Assembly (NCBI GenBank): GCA_003388555.1
Contig: QQVD01000043.1
Coordinates: 152,761-216,760, forward strand
DNA from: Acidobacteriota bacterium
Lineage (GTDB): Bacteria > Acidobacteriota > Thermoanaerobaculia > Multivoradales > Multivoraceae
Direction: 5' to 3'
DNA length: 64,000 nt
Below, piece by piece: positions 1 to 9,431 of the stretch. The notes under the pieces were generated by a model. It was given only the letters and a program-made list of their open reading frames with translations, did not search any database and had not been told where the DNA came from. The translations under genes were made by a program, and so were the position numbers. Numbering within the stretch: position 1 is the stretch's first letter; each line of letters begins with the position of its first letter.

Positions 1-154
1 ACGCCAGTCGGAGCGCACCGCTGGTCGTCCCGCGAGACCTCCCGCCAGGCGATCCCGTGTAGGCTGGACGGCACGCTCTTTGTGCCTCGACCTGCTCAGA
101 CGGCGGGTCGGGTGCTGTCGTGGCGCCTCGGCCGCGCCCGCCTGGAGGTTCCTG

Positions 155-3100
155 ATGCTCCGCTTCTCCTCGCCCTTGACCGCCTCGGTTCTCTGTCTGG
201 CACTGCTCGTCTCGAGCGGTCCGGCCGCTCACGCTGGTGAGCCGACCCCGGGCGTCGTCGGCGCCGCGAAGTCGGCCGAGCGCTCTGGCCGCATCGTGAC
301 CTTCGATGTGGTGCTCGAGCACCTGGGCGGTTCCGCCAGCACGACGCTCGGCCTGACCGACGACCTCGATGTCGTCTTCGGCGAAGGGAACTACTCGCTC
401 CTCGGTCCGCCGACGCTGTTCGACGATCCCGGGACGATCGTGCTCAACGCCGGGTTCGACGGCTCCAGCGACATCCAGATCATCGCCTCGGGCTCGCTCG
501 CGGTCGGTGAGACCGCCGGTATCCGCTTCTCGGTCGAGATCACGTCGGTGAGCAATCAGGGCTTCGGTCCCGGCATCTACTACAACCAGGCCACGGTGCA
601 GAGCGACTCCGGGTCCGACCTCTCCGACAGCGGAACGGATCCGGATGCGAACGGCAACGGCGACCCCGGCGATTCGGGTGAGGACGACCCGACGCTGGTC
701 GATCTCACCGCCAGTCCGCGGATCGGCGTCGCCAAGGCGGCGACGCTGGCGGGCACCGAGGTGACGCTCGACTTCTACCTCGAGAACTTCGGCAACCGCT
801 TTCTGCTCGACATCGAGCTAGCAGACGACCTCGATCAGGTGTTCGGCGCCGGCAACTACGTCGTCCTCTCGCCGCCGGCCCTGGTCGACGATCCCGGCAC
901 GATCGTCGTCAACGCCGGCTTCGACGGCAGTGCCGACAAGGCCCTGATCTCGAGCGGATCTCTCGCGATCGCCGACACCGCCCGCATCCGCGTCGTCGTC
1001 GACGTCACCGACGTGACCGATCAGGGCCTCGGCCTCGGCGTCTACTCGAACCAGGTGCAGGCGAACGCGCGCGGTCCGGCCGGCACGTTGACCAGCGACC
1101 TCTCGGATGCCGGCACCGAGCCCGATGCGAACGGCGACGGCGATCCCGAGGACCCGGGCGAGAACGACCCGACGATCTTCGTGATCGGTGAACAGCCGGT
1201 CCTGGGTGTCGCGAAGGACGTCACCGTGGTCGCCAGCACGGTCACGGTCGACCTCTACCTCGAAAACCTCGGCAACACGGCGCTCCAGGAGCTCTCGCTG
1301 GTCGACGACCTCGACGCGGTGTTCGGTGCCGGCAACTACTCGCTGACCGGCGCGCCAACGCTGGTCGACGACCCCGGCACGGTCGTCCTGAATCCTGGCT
1401 TCAACGGCTCGTCCGACCCTCAGCTGCTGGTGCCGGCCAGCTCGACCCTGGCGCTCGGCGACACGGCGCAGGTGCGCTTCACCGTCCGCGTGGTGCGCCG
1501 CACCGACCTCGGATTGGGAGCCGGCAACTACGTCAACCAGGCTCTGGCGGGAGCGCGGTCGGCGGCCGGCGCGGTGACGTCGGATCTCTCGGACGACGGC
1601 ACCGATCCCGATCCCGACGGTGACGGCGATCCGGGCGAGCCTGGCGAGAACGACCCGACCGGCTTCACCATCGCCGAGATCCCGGTGCTCGGCGTCGCCA
1701 AGGAGGTCGAGGTGTTCGCGTTCACCGGCGCCTTCATCGACGTCGGCGGGGTGAACCAGCTCGGCACTGGGCCGCGCGTCCGCATGACGCTCTACCTCGA
1801 GAATCTCGGCAACGTACCGCTCTCCGACCTGAGCCTGGTCGACGCGCTCGACCCGGTGTTCGGCGCCGGCAACTACGGCACGTTCGCGTCAGCCACCAAC
1901 CCGACGGTGCTCTACGACGACGGCGGACTCAACGTCGACACGAACTACAACGGGTCGACCGACACGAACCTGCTGGCCCCCGGCAGCACGCTGGGTGCGG
2001 GCGAGATCGCGGCGCTGCAGGTCGAGCTGCTGGTGACCAACGTCACCGACCAGGGGTTCGGTCTGGGCGTCTACCGCAACCAGGCCACGGGGTCGGGACA
2101 GGGACCGTCGGGCGGCATGACCAGCGACCTCTCCGACGCCGGGGACGACGCCGACAGCGACGACGACGGCGATCCCGGCGGAGCGGGCGAGGACGACCCC
2201 ACCGAGTTCTCCGTGGGGGCGCTGGTCGGCGCCGCCAAGAACGCCACCGTGAACGCCAACGTCGTCACCTTCGATCTCTACCTCGAGAGTTTCGCGCAGC
2301 AGACGGCGACCGCGCTCTCGCTCACCGACGATCTCGACAGCGTCTTCGGTGAAGGCAACTACGCCATCACCTCGCCGCCGACACTGGTCGACGACCCAGG
2401 CTCGTTGGTCCTCAATCCCTCCTACGACGGCTCGGGCGACGGCGAGCTGCTGGCGCCCGGCAGCGCGCTGGCGGCCGGCGACACGGCACAGATCAGCTTC
2501 GACGTCACCGTGCTGCAGCTGGTCAACGCCGGTCTCGACCCGAACGGCGGCCTCGGTCTCTACTCGAACCAGGCCGTGCTGCAGGGCTCGATCAACGGCC
2601 AGACGGTCTTCGACGCCTCCGAATCGGGCACCGATCCGGACCCCGACGGCAACGGCGACCCGACGGAGCCCGACGAGAACGATGCGACGAGCTTCACCGT
2701 GAGCAGCGACGCGGTCGTCGGCGTCGCCAAGGACGTCGCGGTGGCGGGCGAGCAGGTGACGGTCGACCTGTACCTCAAGAACTTCGGCAGCGCCACCAGC
2801 ACCGATCTGTCGCTGGTCGACGATCTCGACCAGGTGTTCGGTGCCGGCAACTACCTGGTCACCGGCGCTCCGTCGCTGATCGTCGACCCCGGCACCCTGG
2901 TCCTCAACGGCGCCTACGACGGATCGGCCGGCTCCGGTGATCCCGAGATCCTCGCCGCGGGGAGCAGCCTCGCCGGCGGAGCGACCGCGCAGATCCAGTT
3001 CGTCGTCGACGTCACCGAAGTGACCGACCAGGGCATCGGCTTCGGCCTCTACGCCAATCAGGCGACGGTGGTCGGGGTCGATCCGAACGGCATGCAGGTC

Positions 3101-6100
3101 CGCGACCTCTCGGACTTCGGCAGCGATCCCGACGCCGACGGCGACGGCGATCCCTCCGACCCCGGCCTGGCCGATCCACCGGTGCCCGGCAACGACGATC
3201 CGACGCCGATCGTGCTCAGCGACGCGGCGCTCGGCGCTGCCCTGCACTCGTACGTGAGCGGCAGTCAGATCACCTTCGACTACGTCGTCGAGAATCTCGG
3301 CGAAGTGGCGGTGAGCAGTATCTCGGTGACCCAGAACCTCTTCACGGAGTTCGGCTTCGGCAACTACAGCGTGGTGCAGCAGCCGGCGGTGCTCGAAGGG
3401 CCGTCGGGCTTCGCGCCCGTCGCCGCCTTCGACGGCACCTTCGCCCAGACGCTGCTCGTCGGGCAGAGTCTGCCTGCCGGAGCGCGGGCCCGGGTGCGCT
3501 TCGTGATCAACGTCGACACGGTGACGATGGGCGGTTCCTACTCGACGCAGTTCACCGTCAACGGCACCGATCCGCTCGGCAATCCGCTCACCGATCTGTC
3601 CGACAGCGGAACGGTCTCGGACCCCGACGGCGACGGCAACCCGAACGAGGTGGGGGAGAACGACGAGACGCTGTCGATCCTCGGCGAGGAGTCGGCGCTC
3701 GGCGTCGCCAAGGACGTCTCGGTCGACGACAACGAGGCGACGATCGACCTCTACCTCGAGAACCTCGGCAACGTGGTCCTCAGCGATCTGTCGCTGGTCG
3801 AGGACCTCGACGCGGTGTTCGGTGCCGGCAACTACACGCTCTCGGGCGCGCCGTCGTTCATCGACGACCCGGGCACCATCAACCTCGAGGGCGGCTTCGA
3901 CGGCTCCGGCACGACGGCGGTGATCGCCGCCGGCAGCACCCTCGCCATCGGCGACACGGCGCAGATCCGCCTGGTCGTCCAGGTCACGACGCTGACCGAC
4001 CGCGGCCTCGGCCTCGGCACCTACACCAACCAGGTGCTCGCCGGCGGTGTGGGGCCCAGCGGGACCGTGGCGCAGGACTTCTCCGACGACGGCACCGATC
4101 CCGATCCCAACGGCAACGGCAACCCGTCGGACGCCGGCGAAGGCGACGCCTCGATCTTCACCATCAGCGCGCCGCAGATCGCGGTGGCGAAGCGGGCCTC
4201 GGTCACCGGTCGCACGGTGACGCTGGACTACTTCCTCGCCAACCTCGGCGTCGGCGAGCTGGTCGACATCAGCCTCGTCGAGGACCTCGACGCCGTGTTC
4301 GGGCCAGTCAACTACGTGCTGCTCTCCGGTCCGGAGATGGTCTCGACGCCGCGCAACCTGGTGCTCAACGAGGGCTTCGACGGCAGCACCGACACCGACC
4401 TCCTCGATCCCGCCTCGACGCAGGCTGCCGCCGGCAGTGCCGAGCAGATCCGCATCGTCGTGCAGGTCACCAACGTCACCGATCAGGGTCTCGGCCTGGG
4501 CGTGTACGCGAACCAGGTCACCGCGTCGGCGAACGGTGCTGTGGGTGGCAGCACCAGCGACCTCTCCGACAACGGCACCAACCCGGACCCGAACGGCAAC
4601 GGAGACCCCGGCGACGCCGGCGAGGACGACCCGACGCCGATCGCGCTCCGCGGCTCGATCGGCGACCGGGTGTGGAACGACCTCGACGGCGACGGGGTGC
4701 AGGACGGCGGTGAGCCCGGCCTGAGCGGCGTCACGGTCTATCTCGATCTCAACGGCAACTCCGTGCTCGACGCCGGTGAGCCGTCGGCGACCTCCAACGT
4801 GAGCGGTGCCTACGACATCACCAACGTCGCGGCCGGCTCGTACACCGTGCGGGTCGCGTCGGCGAGCGTGCCAGCGGGCTTCGTGCTCACCTCCGGCAAC
4901 CTGCCGTTCGCCGAGACCCTGTTCGCCGGCGAGGACTTCGATCTCGCCGACTTCGGCTACCAGCAGCAGGACGCGTCGATCGGCGACCGGGTGTGGAACG
5001 ACCTCGACGGCGACGGCGTGCAGGACGGTGGAGAGCCGGGCCTGAGCGGCTTCACCGTCTACCTCGACCTCAACGGCAACGGGACGTTCGACGCCGGAGA
5101 GCCCGCGGACGTCTCGGACGGCAGCGGTGCCTACGATCTCACCGACCTCCCCACCGGCACCTACACGGTGCGGGTGGATGCCTCGACCGTGCTTGCGGGC
5201 TTCGTGCTCACCGGCGGCAGCGATCCCCTGGTCGTGAATCTCGCCGCCGGCGAGGACTACGACCTCGCCGACTTCGGCTACCAGCAGCAGGACGCGTCGA
5301 TCGGCGACTTCGTGTGGAACGACCTCGACGGCGACGGGGTGCAGGACCCCGGCGAACCGGGGCTCGCCGGCATCACGGTGTACCTCGACCTCAATGGCAA
5401 CGGCACACCCGACGGTATCGAGCAGTGCAGCCCCGGTTGTTCTCCGTGCCAGTGCTTCTCGGACACCACCGACTCGAACGGTGCCTATGACATCACGGGC
5501 TTGGCAACCGGTAGCTACCCGGTGCGGGTCGACGCCTCGACGGTGGCGGCCGGCTTCGTGCTCACCGGCGGCAGCGACCCGCTGGTCGTGAGCCTCGCCG
5601 CGGGCGAGGACTTCGACGACGCCGACTTCGGCTACCAGCAGCAGGCCGATCTCTCGATCACCAAGGTCGACGACGTCGATCCAGTGGCCGCCGGCACCAG
5701 CTACACCTACACCCTGACCGTGAGCAACGCTGGACCCGGCGCGGCGGAGGACGTCGAGATCACGGACGTGCTGGCGCCCGAGCTGACGCTGGTCGCCACC
5801 TCTGGCTGCGCCGAAGATCCCGGCGGAGTGCCCACTTGCAGCCTGGGGACGATCGCGGCGGGAGCCGACGCGACGGTGATGATCGAGGTGGCACTCGATC
5901 CGGGAGCCACCGGCACGGTGCTCAACACCGCGACGGTGACCAGCTCGACCTTCGATCCCGACACGGCGAACAACGAGGCGAGCGAAGAGACCACGATCAT
6001 GCCCGAGGCGGACCTCTCGGTGACCAAGAGCGACTCGGCCGACCCGATCGCGCCGGGCGACACGCTCGTCTACACGATCGAGGTGAGCAACGACGGTCCC

Positions 6101-7360
6101 TCCGACGCGATGAACGTCGTCGCCACCGACACGTTGCCCGCCGGAGTCACGCTCGTGGCGACCGTGGGCTGCGCCGAGGATCCGAACGGTGTGCCGACCT
6201 GCACCCTGGGCACCATCCCCGCCGGCGGTTCGGCGAGCTACACCGTCGAGGTCACCGTCGACGCCGACACACCGAGCGGTACCCTGGTCAACACGGTGAC
6301 CGTGAGCGCCGACACTGCCGACATGTCGCCGGGCGACAACACCGCCAGCGAGGAGACCGAGGTCGACGCGGAGGCTCCGACGGTGACCGACGTCGAGACG
6401 ATCGGCGGCGAACTGGCAGAGTGCGGCGAGGTGAAGACCGGCGTCACCGCACTGGAGGTGACCTTCAGCGAGGAGGTCCGCGACCCGGCTGGGGATGTGG
6501 ATCCCGACGACGTCACCAACCCGGCGAACTGGCTGCTGGTGGCTTCGGGCCCCGACAACGACTTCGCCACCGAGCTGTGCGGCCCGGTGATGGGCGACGA
6601 CGTGGCGATCGTCATCGACGCGATCGACTACGCCGCAGCGTCGAGCGTGGCCACGCTCGAGCTCAACGGCGGCGAGCCGCTGGAGGACTCGCTCCACCGT
6701 CTGCTCGCCTGCGGCGACACGTCGATCCGCGACATCGCCGGCAACCGGCTGGACGGCGACGGCGACGGCCAGGGTGGCGACGACTTCGTGCGCACGTTCC
6801 GTGTGGCGCGAGAGAACCGGCTGCGGAACGGCGAATTCGACTGCGACCTGGAGCCCTGGACGAGGACCAGCACGGTCCCGGAGGAGATCGTCTACAGCAC
6901 CGACGACATCGACGACTCGTCGGTCAGCGGTTCGGCCGACGTCACCAACCTGTCGAGCTCGACCGACTTCGTGCTGTCGCAGTGCGTGCCGCTGGCGCCG
7001 CGCCTGACCTGCTCGCTGGATGCCAACGTCAGGATCGACACCGACCCCGGAACCTTGCTGGCGACGACGACCACCTGCCGGCACTACGCGAGCAGCGACT
7101 GTAGCGGCGCGGCGCTCTCGAGCTCGTCGATCGCGTCGTTGCTCGGCGACACCGGCGGCCTCTGGGCCGAGGTCGGAGTCGAGACGATGTCGCCCGCCGG
7201 CTCGTCGTCGACTTCCTGCAGCGTCAGGCTGAGGACCGCCGCGGCGCTGCCGTTCACCGCCAACGTCGACCGGGCGAGGCTGCTGTGCAGCGGAGACATG
7301 CTGTTCGCCGACGGCTTTGAATCTGGAGACACCTCGTCATGGTCGGCGACCGTCCCTTGA
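155..7360 (+). CDS. Giant secreted repeat protein (9 long repeats, 3 SdrD-B-like, 2 DUF11-like domains, C-terminal FESG tag)
   Basis: A 2401-residue exported protein, probably displayed on the surface or released. The ATG at 155 is chosen because GGAGG lies 6 nt upstream (144-148) and a clear signal peptide follows (MLRFSSPL..., cleavage near AAHAG); a TTG at 80 in frame has neither. Domains in order: nine repeats of about 160 residues (residues ~30-1500), each starting near GVAKxV, carrying DLDxVFGxGNY and DDPGT, and ending in an Asp-rich linker SDLSDxGTDPDxxG; three SdrD-B/Cna-B-like domains (1501-1830, SIGDxVWNDLDGDGVQD); two DUF11-like domains (1831-2072, DLSxTKxD...); an Ig-like (Big_5-like) region (2073-2218); a Cys-containing region; and the terminal tag LFADGFESGDTSSWSATVP. 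The Asp-rich loops suggest calcium binding (inference). Function unknown; adhesin or cell-surface scaffold is plausible. Confidence 0.93.
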   Translation: MLRFSSPLTASVLCLALLVSSGPAAHAGEPTPGVVGAAKSAERSGRIVTFDVVLEHLGGSASTTLGLTDDLDVVFGEGNYSLLGPPTLFDDPGTIVLNAGFDGSSDIQIIASGSLAVGETAGIRFSVEITSVSNQGFGPGIYYNQATVQSDSGSDLSDSGTDPDANGNGDPGDSGEDDPTLVDLTASPRIGVAKAATLAGTEVTLDFYLENFGNRFLLDIELADDLDQVFGAGNYVVLSPPALVDDPGTIVVNAGFDGSADKALISSGSLAIADTARIRVVVDVTDVTDQGLGLGVYSNQVQANARGPAGTLTSDLSDAGTEPDANGDGDPEDPGENDPTIFVIGEQPVLGVAKDVTVVASTVTVDLYLENLGNTALQELSLVDDLDAVFGAGNYSLTGAPTLVDDPGTVVLNPGFNGSSDPQLLVPASSTLALGDTAQVRFTVRVVRRTDLGLGAGNYVNQALAGARSAAGAVTSDLSDDGTDPDPDGDGDPGEPGENDPTGFTIAEIPVLGVAKEVEVFAFTGAFIDVGGVNQLGTGPRVRMTLYLENLGNVPLSDLSLVDALDPVFGAGNYGTFASATNPTVLYDDGGLNVDTNYNGSTDTNLLAPGSTLGAGEIAALQVELLVTNVTDQGFGLGVYRNQATGSGQGPSGGMTSDLSDAGDDADSDDDGDPGGAGEDDPTEFSVGALVGAAKNATVNANVVTFDLYLESFAQQTATALSLTDDLDSVFGEGNYAITSPPTLVDDPGSLVLNPSYDGSGDGELLAPGSALAAGDTAQISFDVTVLQLVNAGLDPNGGLGLYSNQAVLQGSINGQTVFDASESGTDPDPDGNGDPTEPDENDATSFTVSSDAVVGVAKDVAVAGEQVTVDLYLKNFGSATSTDLSLVDDLDQVFGAGNYLVTGAPSLIVDPGTLVLNGAYDGSAGSGDPEILAAGSSLAGGATAQIQFVVDVTEVTDQGIGFGLYANQATVVGVDPNGMQVRDLSDFGSDPDADGDGDPSDPGLADPPVPGNDDPTPIVLSDAALGAALHSYVSGSQITFDYVVENLGEVAVSSISVTQNLFTEFGFGNYSVVQQPAVLEGPSGFAPVAAFDGTFAQTLLVGQSLPAGARARVRFVINVDTVTMGGSYSTQFTVNGTDPLGNPLTDLSDSGTVSDPDGDGNPNEVGENDETLSILGEESALGVAKDVSVDDNEATIDLYLENLGNVVLSDLSLVEDLDAVFGAGNYTLSGAPSFIDDPGTINLEGGFDGSGTTAVIAAGSTLAIGDTAQIRLVVQVTTLTDRGLGLGTYTNQVLAGGVGPSGTVAQDFSDDGTDPDPNGNGNPSDAGEGDASIFTISAPQIAVAKRASVTGRTVTLDYFLANLGVGELVDISLVEDLDAVFGPVNYVLLSGPEMVSTPRNLVLNEGFDGSTDTDLLDPASTQAAAGSAEQIRIVVQVTNVTDQGLGLGVYANQVTASANGAVGGSTSDLSDNGTNPDPNGNGDPGDAGEDDPTPIALRGSIGDRVWNDLDGDGVQDGGEPGLSGVTVYLDLNGNSVLDAGEPSATSNVSGAYDITNVAAGSYTVRVASASVPAGFVLTSGNLPFAETLFAGEDFDLADFGYQQQDASIGDRVWNDLDGDGVQDGGEPGLSGFTVYLDLNGNGTFDAGEPADVSDGSGAYDLTDLPTGTYTVRVDASTVLAGFVLTGGSDPLVVNLAAGEDYDLADFGYQQQDASIGDFVWNDLDGDGVQDPGEPGLAGITVYLDLNGNGTPDGIEQCSPGCSPCQCFSDTTDSNGAYDITGLATGSYPVRVDASTVAAGFVLTGGSDPLVVSLAAGEDFDDADFGYQQQADLSITKVDDVDPVAAGTSYTYTLTVSNAGPGAAEDVEITDVLAPELTLVATSGCAEDPGGVPTCSLGTIAAGADATVMIEVALDPGATGTVLNTATVTSSTFDPDTANNEASEETTIMPEADLSVTKSDSADPIAPGDTLVYTIEVSNDGPSDAMNVVATDTLPAGVTLVATVGCAEDPNGVPTCTLGTIPAGGSASYTVEVTVDADTPSGTLVNTVTVSADTADMSPGDNTASEETEVDAEAPTVTDVETIGGELAECGEVKTGVTALEVTFSEEVRDPAGDVDPDDVTNPANWLLVASGPDNDFATELCGPVMGDDVAIVIDAIDYAAASSVATLELNGGEPLEDSLHRLLACGDTSIRDIAGNRLDGDGDGQGGDDFVRTFRVARENRLRNGEFDCDLEPWTRTSTVPEEIVYSTDDIDDSSVSGSADVTNLSSSTDFVLSQCVPLAPRLTCSLDANVRIDTDPGTLLATTTTCRHYASSDCSGAALSSSSIASLLGDTGGLWAEVGVETMSPAGSSSTSCSVRLRTAAALPFTANVDRARLLCSGDMLFADGFESGDTSSWSATVP
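233..4650 (+). repeat. Nine tandem ~160-residue protein repeats
   Basis: Nine diverged copies of a roughly 480-bp coding repeat. Each carries a GVAK/GAAK-like start, YLENLGN, LVDDLD.VFG.GNY, DDPGT.VLN..FDGS, a V.VT.VTDQG..G.Y.NQ segment and an Asp-rich linker. Copy 4 has an insertion after its start (FIDVGGVNQLGTGP), copy 6 a longer linker, and copy 7 is the most diverged (GAALHSYVSG). The pattern looks like old internal duplication followed by drift, not recent amplification. Confidence 0.85.
4655..5646 (+). repeat. Three SdrD-B-like repeats, first two 321 bp apart
   Basis: Copies begin at 4655, 4976 and 5297 (residues 1501, 1608 and 1715), each opening SIGDxVWNDLDGDGVQD and closing DxADFGYQQQ. 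The third copy is longer because of a Cys-rich insertion (CSPGCSPCQC, about 5425-5460). The Asp-x-Asp-Gly-Asp loop is the calcium site of SdrD-B domains in established families. Confidence 0.85.
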
Positions 7361-7380
7361 GCTCCGAGAGAGGAAGTGAG

Positions 7381-8205
7381 ATGAAGCACGTGCTGAACGC
7401 GACACTCGCCGTCGCCCTGACGATGGTCGTGGCCTTCGCGCCCTCGGCGGCGGGGGCCGAGCCCGGCAGCGGTGGGGTCGGCGGGACCGGCGGGACCTGG
7501 AGCCCGATCTTCGAGCTGGCTGCGTCGCCGCGGGTCGACGGGCCGCCACCGGCGGGAGCCACGGTCAGCTTCGTGCTCGACGACGGCCAGCCCGACGGCT
7601 CGGTCGGCATCGCCGAGGGCAGCGCCGCCAAGCAGTTCCTCTTCTTCAACCAGTTCTCGCTGCTCGGTGTCGGCAACGCCCAGCTGGAGGAGATCCAGGT
7701 GCTCTTCCAGTCCGAGCCGAGCGTCGTCGTCGGCGCCGCGATCGAGCTCGTGGTCTGGCACGATCCGGATGGAGATCCGAGCAACGGCGCGGTGCGGCTG
7801 GCGCAATACGACGAGACGATCCAGGCCGTCGACGGGGCGACCTTCTCGGCCTACCCGCTGCCCGAGCCGCTGGCGCTGCCGTTGGGGGGCGAGCTGCTGA
7901 TCGGGGTTGTTCCCCGGTTCATCGTCTCCGGGATCACGCCGGCCAACACCCCGGCGGTGATCGACACCACCACCGTGCTCGGCAGGTCGTGGCTCGCGGT
8001 CTGGACCGGCGATCCGCCGGCGCCGGTGACCCTGCCGCCCGATCAGTTCCTCGGCCTGGTCGACGACGTGCTGCCCGGCACCTGGTTGATCCGCGGCTTC
8101 GCCTCGCCGCGGGCGACGGTCGAGATCCCGACCCTTCGTGGCTGGGGCGTCCTGCTGCTGGCGAGCCTGCTGGCCTGGCTCGGCTGGCGTCGTCTCGGTG
8201 GCTGA
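7381..8205 (+). CDS. IPTL-CTERM secreted protein of unknown function
   Basis: A 274-residue exported protein. The ATG at 7381 follows AGAGAGGAAG and starts a signal peptide (MKHVLNATLAVALTMVVAF..., cleavage near GAEPG). The C-terminus reads IPTLRGWG, then a hydrophobic helix, then WRRLGG, which matches the IPTL-CTERM protein-sorting domain (motif, membrane anchor, basic tail). The middle contains SFVLDDGQPDGSVGI and a beta-rich region with no catalytic motif I recognise. It lies 20 nt after the giant repeat protein and overlaps the next start, so the three are probably co-transcribed. No IPTL-type sortase gene is in the window. Confidence 0.88.
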   Translation: MKHVLNATLAVALTMVVAFAPSAAGAEPGSGGVGGTGGTWSPIFELAASPRVDGPPPAGATVSFVLDDGQPDGSVGIAEGSAAKQFLFFNQFSLLGVGNAQLEEIQVLFQSEPSVVVGAAIELVVWHDPDGDPSNGAVRLAQYDETIQAVDGATFSAYPLPEPLALPLGGELLIGVVPRFIVSGITPANTPAVIDTTTVLGRSWLAVWTGDPPAPVTLPPDQFLGLVDDVLPGTWLIRGFASPRATVEIPTLRGWGVLLLASLLAWLGWRRLGG

Positions 8206-9412
8206 CGTCCGGCCGCGCGCCGGCTTGCGGGCGCTCGCACTGCTCACGGTGCTGTTCCTGGCCGGTGCGCCTTCGCTCGGCCGGCAGGCTGCGGAGGACG
8301 TCGAGCGGCCCCGCGCCCGCGCTCTCGGCATCGCCCCCGGCGTGCTGGCGACCGGACCCCTCAACGCCATCACCGACGTCGACGGGGTCCGGGTCGGCCA
8401 CGCGACGCTGATCGAAGGCGACTCGGTGCGCACCGGCGTCACCGCGATCGTCCCGCACGGCGGCAACGTCTTCCAGCAGAAGGCGCCGGCGGCGGTGTGG
8501 GCCGCCAACGCCTTCGGCAAGGCGGCCGGTTTCCTGCAGGTGCGTGAGCTCGGCACCCTCGAGTCGCCGATCGTGCTGACCAACACCTTGAGCGTCGGCA
8601 CCGCTGTGGAGGCGGTGGTCGCGTGGACCCTGGGCCAGGCCGGCAACGAGGCGGTGACCTCGGTGAACGCCGTCGTCGGCGAGACCAACGACGGCTGGCT
8701 CAACGACATCCGCCGCCAGGCGATCCGCGGCCAGCACGTGGTGGCGGCGCTCGATGCGGCTGGATCAGGGCCGGTTGAGGAGGGGAGCATCGGCGCCGGG
8801 ACGGGCACCGTGCTCTACGGCTGGAAGGGCGGCATCGGCACGTCGTCCCGACGCCTGCCTGACTCTCTCGGGGCCTACACCGTCGGCGTGCTGGTGCAGA
8901 GCAACTTCGGCGGCGTGCTGACGGTGGACGGCGCACGGGTGGGGGAGGCGCTGGGCCGCTACAGCTTCCGTGACGAGATCGAAGCGGCGCCGGCCGGCGC
9001 GGCGGTCGAGGGCTCTGCTGCCTCCGCGCACCGGGCTCGCGAAGGAGACGGCTCCTGCATGATCGTCGTCGCCACCGACGCGCCGCTGACCTCACGAGAC
9101 CTCGAGCGCCTGGCGCGCCGGGCGCCGCTCGGTCTGGCCCGCACCGGCTCGTTCATCTCGAACGGATCGGGCGATTTCGTGATCGCCTTCTCGACCGCCT
9201 ACCGGGTTGCCCACGACAGCGATTCCCCGGTCGAGCAGCGCACGGTGCTGCGCACCGACGCTCTGAGCCCTCTCTTCCTCGCCGTGGTCGAGGCCACCGA
9301 GGAGGCGGTCTACAACTCGCTGCTCCGCGCCACCACGGTGAGCGGCCAGCGGGGCAGGGTGGTCGAGGCGATCGACGTCGAGGCGCTGCAGGGTGTGCTG
9401 GGTCGTCGCTGA
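8198..9412 (+). CDS. P1 family peptidase (DmpA-like autoproteolytic aminopeptidase), exported
   Basis: A 404-residue member of the DmpA/P1 family (L-aminopeptidase D-Ala-esterase). These precursors cleave themselves before a Ser or Thr that becomes the nucleophile. Visible features are GITDVDGVRVGHAT-like N-terminal sequence (NAITDVDGVRVGHAT), AVVGETNDGWLND, GxGTGTVLYGWKGGIGTSS, VLVQSNFGG, and the cleavage/nucleophile site GDGS followed by VVATDAPL, with Ser at 9053-9055. The start is taken as GTG 8198, which overlaps the preceding stop by 8 nt and gives a signal peptide (LRALALLTVLFLAGAPS), so it is likely periplasmic or outside the cell. An upstream start at 8138 in frame would run 68 nt into the neighbour and lose the signal peptide. 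Co-transcription with the IPTL-CTERM gene is likely. Confidence 0.92.
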   Translation: MADVRPRAGLRALALLTVLFLAGAPSLGRQAAEDVERPRARALGIAPGVLATGPLNAITDVDGVRVGHATLIEGDSVRTGVTAIVPHGGNVFQQKAPAAVWAANAFGKAAGFLQVRELGTLESPIVLTNTLSVGTAVEAVVAWTLGQAGNEAVTSVNAVVGETNDGWLNDIRRQAIRGQHVVAALDAAGSGPVEEGSIGAGTGTVLYGWKGGIGTSSRRLPDSLGAYTVGVLVQSNFGGVLTVDGARVGEALGRYSFRDEIEAAPAGAAVEGSAASAHRAREGDGSCMIVVATDAPLTSRDLERLARRAPLGLARTGSFISNGSGDFVIAFSTAYRVAHDSDSPVEQRTVLRTDALSPLFLAVVEATEEAVYNSLLRATTVSGQRGRVVEAIDVEALQGVLGRR

Positions 9413-9431
9413 GGCGGAAGGTCGCGAGCCC

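Noticed and set aside
1889..7084. A 1731-codon open frame on the minus strand inside the giant repeat gene
   Set aside because: It mirrors the repeats of the sense gene, is His/Val/Arg-rich low-complexity sequence, and has no ribosome-binding site. It arises from high GC at third positions.
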